DNA from: Methanobacteriota archaeon
GTDB lineage: Archaea > Hydrothermarchaeota > Hydrothermarchaeia > Hydrothermarchaeales > SZUA-236
Direction: 5' to 3'
DNA: 7,249 nucleotides
NCBI GenBank assembly: GCA_003695745.1
Contig: RFHW01000077.1
Coordinates: 1-7,249, forward strand
The notes under the pieces are model-generated. The model was given only the letters and a program-made list of their open reading frames with translations. It did no database searches and was not told the origin of the DNA. Of the stretch, positions 5,169-7,249 are shown one piece after another (position 1 is the stretch's first letter; each line of letters starts with the position of its first letter). The translations under genes were made by a program, and so were the position numbers.

Positions 5169-6491
5169 CTATCCCTCTCCCTCGCCGGCCAGCCCTTCCG
5201 CCTCTTTCAGGAGCCTTTCTATCTCAGCCTTTGGATCGGGTTCGAGTTCCATGTCAAAGACTATGAGCTCCAGCCTGCCTGTCTTCTCGTTCTCACGGAC
5301 ATTTCCCATCAGCAGGATCTCCTTGCCCAGAAGCTCCTTCGACCTCTCAGCCACTATGGCCGCCGGATCGCCTTCGACAAGGAGGTTCACATTGGTGTTC
5401 AGGAGTATCTCGCCCATCTTGTTGAAGAAGACCGCCCGTATCCTGTCTGTGCCATCGTCAAAGACAGCGTTCACCACAAAGCGCTTCTCGCCATCCTTCT
5501 CATAGACCGTGGGGTTGTCATAGATCCTTACAAGAGCACCTCTCAGCTCGGCCTTCATGCCGGCCCTCACAGCTTCAACAGATGTCCTTCTTACGCCTGT
5601 TTCCTCCTCCACGGCCACATCGTCGAGTGTGACGTCAGGCGGGTTCAGCACAACCTTGCCATATCTCCCCACATGGACCTCCAACTCCTCGTCAAACCTC
5701 ACCCTCACATAGCCACGTTTAACCTTGACCACGTCGCCTGCCTCGACCTCGCCTTTTTCCACAAGCCCCACATCGTCGTCCCAGAGAACAAGCCTGGCCC
5801 GCCCTGTGTCATCGGCAACGATGAGATTCGCCACCCTGCCTGTTGACCCGTCCTCGCGGCCGAACTCCCGTGGCTCATAGACCCTCAGGACCTTCGCCAC
5901 AACATCAACGGCCTGCATGCCATCTTTCAGCTCTGAGATCTTCTTCGCAGCGCTCTCTGAACGTGGGAAGGCGCTTGCGTCCACGTCCTTTGGATTGACG
6001 ATGACCATGGACCTCCCGCCCACATGGAGCTCTGCGTCGCCGTTCATGCTCTCCTTTGTATAGCCCTCCCGAATACGTATGATGTCCCCCTCCTTGACCT
6101 CACCACCCTCAACAAGCCTGGCCTTGTCATCCCAGAAGACGATCCTCAGCGAAGATGTGTCGTCTGAAATTATGCCTGAGGCCATCATCCCCTCTGTCCC
6201 GTCTTTGCGCTGGAAGGTCCTGCACTCGAAGAGACGGGTCAGCTTCCCCACAATATCGACGCTGGACATGCCCGGTATAACGTTCTCCATCTTGAGCCGC
6301 GGTATCTCCACGATCTCCTCAAGGAGGTTTATCCCGAGCTCGCCTGCAATGATGTGGGCCGCCCCTTCAGGTGTGATGAGCCCGTTCAGCTCCTTTCTCT
6401 TTGCCTCCACCTTCTCCCTGATCTCCTCCTCTGTAGAGCCGCTTTTCTCAACGATCTTCTGGATAAGCTCATCAAGGGTCAATTCTATCAA
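5169..6491 (-). CDS. replication protein A, three OB-folds (single-stranded DNA binding)
   Basis: Archaeal RPA coats single-stranded DNA during replication and repair. An N-terminal helical region (about 1-65: LTLDELIQKIVEKSG, ITPEGAAHIIAGELGI) is followed by three OB-folds at about 75-170, 192-287 and 310-415. The first two are clearly related, sharing a VxxKVLR/VGKLTR opening, an RxxxFWDD or RxxLWDD strand, GEVxxGD and HVGxxxxVxxNPxDV. The third is more diverged (VVNAVFDDGTDRIRAVFFN). The tail is acidic (AEGLAGEGEG). There is no CxxC zinc finger, unlike several archaeal RPA subunits. I place the start at the TTG at 6491, giving 440 aa, because TTTATATA on the minus strand predicts an RNA start there. 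The first downstream Met, at residue 68, would delete the conserved N-terminal region. The frame is open far upstream, but that part is antisense to fumarase. Confidence 0.9.
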   Translation of the reverse strand: MIELTLDELIQKIVEKSGSTEEEIREKVEAKRKELNGLITPEGAAHIIAGELGINLLEEIVEIPRLKMENVIPGMSSVDIVGKLTRLFECRTFQRKDGTEGMMASGIISDDTSSLRIVFWDDKARLVEGGEVKEGDIIRIREGYTKESMNGDAELHVGGRSMVIVNPKDVDASAFPRSESAAKKISELKDGMQAVDVVAKVLRVYEPREFGREDGSTGRVANLIVADDTGRARLVLWDDDVGLVEKGEVEAGDVVKVKRGYVRVRFDEELEVHVGRYGKVVLNPPDVTLDDVAVEEETGVRRTSVEAVRAGMKAELRGALVRIYDNPTVYEKDGEKRFVVNAVFDDGTDRIRAVFFNKMGEILLNTNVNLLVEGDPAAIVAERSKELLGKEILLMGNVRENEKTGRLELIVFDMELEPDPKAEIERLLKEAEGLAGEGEG

Positions 6492-6511
6492 GGTTATCTC
6501 TAAAACAAAGG

Positions 6512-6519
6512 TATATAAA
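6512..6519. promoter_or_regulatory. shared divergent TATA element, rpa and fumC
   Basis: TATATAAA on the plus strand reads TTTATATA on the minus strand, so one near-palindromic box can serve both directions. On the minus strand it predicts an RNA start at about 6490, the rpa TTG codon itself. On the plus strand it predicts a start near 6541, about 14 bases before the fumarase ATG with GAGG in the leader. No other TATA-like box lies in the 63-bp gap. Confidence 0.65.
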
Positions 6520-6532
6520 TTGTTTGGGAGCA

Positions 6533-6550
6533 AATCCTCTTTTGAGGATT
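6533..6550. repeat. inverted repeat over the fumC leader and ribosome-binding site
   Basis: AATCCTC and GAGGATT form a perfect 7-bp inverted repeat around TTTT. The right arm contains GAGG, the likely ribosome-binding site of fumC. If the RNA begins upstream of the left arm, the hairpin would hide that site. If it begins near 6541, as the TATA box suggests, only the right arm is transcribed and the repeat would act as DNA, for example as an operator next to the shared promoter. Confidence 0.45.
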
Positions 6551-6554
6551 GAAG

Positions 6555-7249
6555 ATGAAGCGACGAGTTGAGCGTGACAGCCTCGGCGAGGTTGAGGTGC
6601 CTGCTGAGGCGCTCTGGGGTGCGGTGACAGAGAGGGCGAAAAGGAACTTCCAGATCAGCGGCATCACCATGCCGCGGCGTTTCATAGGGGCCCTTGGAGC
6701 CGTGAAGCTTGCCTGCGCTGAGGCGAACATGGAGCTTGGAGTCTTGCCTCGAGATGTGGGCGAGGCCATTGTCAGGGCAGCGGCCGAGGTGATGGATGGC
6801 AGGCTGGACGAGCACTTCCCCCTGGACATCTTCCAGACAGGCTCGGGCACGAGCACGAACATGAACGCCAACGAGGTGATAGCGAACAGGGCGATTGAGA
6901 TCCTTGGCCTGGAGAAGGGCTCCAAGGCGGTGCATCCCAACGACCATGTGAACGCCGGCCAGTCCTCCAACGACGTGATACCCACGGCCATGCATGTCTC
7001 TGCGGCAGAGGCGGTCGAAGAGGAGCTCCTGCCATCCCTTGAGATGCTCAGAGAGGCCCTTGAAGAGAAGGCAGAGGAGCTCAAAGATGTGGTGAAGACA
7101 GGGCGCACCCATCTCATGGACGCCGCTCCCACAACCCTTGGCAGGGAGTTCACAGTCTACGCCGCTCAGGTGCGCAGGGGGATTGAGCGCATCAGATGCA
7201 CAATGCCAAGGCTCCTTGAGCTTCCCATCGGAGGCACCGCCGTTGGCAC
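6555..7249 (+). CDS. fumC: class II fumarate hydratase, N-terminal part
   Basis: Fumarase of the aspartase/fumarase superfamily, which interconverts fumarate and L-malate in central carbon metabolism without an iron-sulfur cluster. The 231 visible residues cover about half of the usual length of some 460. They show [17 protein letters not shown] at 97-113, [21 protein letters not shown] at 127-147, [10 protein letters not shown] at 181-190 with the conserved active-site histidine H186, and LPIGGTAVG at the right edge. The GSSxMPxKxNP signature would lie beyond the window. Most fumarases have THxQDA; here the Q is M188. Aspartase has a different residue pattern (TGRTQ), so fumarase is the better call, and argininosuccinate lyase is excluded by the NDHVN and QSSND motifs. 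I chose the ATG at 6555 because GAGG lies seven bases before it and the [16 protein letters not shown] opening is typical of the family. Confidence 0.92.
   Translation, partial: MKRRVERDSLGEVEVPAEALWGAVTERAKRNFQISGITMPRRFIGALGAVKLACAEANMELGVLPRDVGEAIVRAAAEVMDGRLDEHFPLDIFQTGSGTSTNMNANEVIANRAIEILGLEKGSKAVHPNDHVNAGQSSNDVIPTAMHVSAAEAVEEELLPSLEMLREALEEKAEELKDVVKTGRTHLMDAAPTTLGREFTVYAAQVRRGIERIRCTMPRLLELPIGGTAVG

Noticed and set aside
6492..7112. A long minus-strand frame continues upstream of rpa, giving a 647-residue reading.
   Set aside because: The added part runs antisense through a well-conserved fumarase, looks nothing like RPA, and lies upstream of the TATA box that predicts the RNA start at 6491.
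1..7249. Search for CRISPR arrays, insertion sequences, attachment sites, toxin-antitoxin pairs or a new defence system.
   Set aside because: No spaced direct repeats, transposase, integrase or paired small toxin gene were seen. The HerA protein has the housekeeping architecture. A tRNA gene is present, but no integrase or partial tRNA copy accompanies it.

Overview
The window looks like a housekeeping segment of an archaeal chromosome. Every recognisable gene is archaeal in type: a HerA helicase, an SRP 7S RNA with helix 6, a type-A-like RNase P RNA, a TtuA/Ncs6-type tRNA thiolase with its ubiquitin-like sulfur carrier, a Taw1 wyosine-base enzyme and a multi-OB-fold RPA. Promoters also look archaeal, with TATA-like boxes about 25-30 bases before the predicted RNA start, often on leaderless mRNAs. 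Moderate-to-high GC coding sequence with AT-rich promoters and a class II fumarase fit a euryarchaeal lineage in the broad sense. I cannot place the genus.

Layout. Bases 1-1418 (minus) are the N-terminal 472 residues of herA, which runs off the left edge. It diverges from a small two-span membrane protein (1589-1786, plus). A stretch without a clear gene (1787-2004) ends in a symmetric T/A-rich inverted repeat that could terminate transcription from both sides. From 2031 to 3951 everything is on the minus strand. In transcription order this is RNase P RNA, a 63-aa ThiS/MoaD-type carrier ending in GG, a TtuA/Ncs6-type thiolase (ATGA overlap), SRP RNA (6 nt after the stop) and tRNA-Ser(GCU) (18 nt later). 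Taw1 (4012-4920, plus) diverges from the RNase P RNA across a 60-bp gap. A 37-aa single-span membrane protein follows (5011-5124). RPA (5169-6491, minus) diverges from a class II fumarase (6555 to the right edge, plus).

How they fit together. The centre of the window is an RNA-maturation neighbourhood: RNase P RNA trims tRNA 5' ends, the carrier/thiolase pair makes 2-thiouridine in tRNA, Taw1 makes the tricyclic base next to the tRNA-Phe anticodon, and a tRNA gene sits at the end of the row. The flanks hold genome-maintenance genes (HerA, RPA) and one central-carbon gene (fumarase). Two divergent pairs (RNase P RNA/taw1 and rpa/fumC) each appear to share a single TATA-like element. I found no CRISPR array, insertion sequence, toxin-antitoxin pair or clear defence system. 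The more unusual points are the gene order of the RNA cluster, promoters embedded in or shared between genes, and two small unrecognised membrane proteins.
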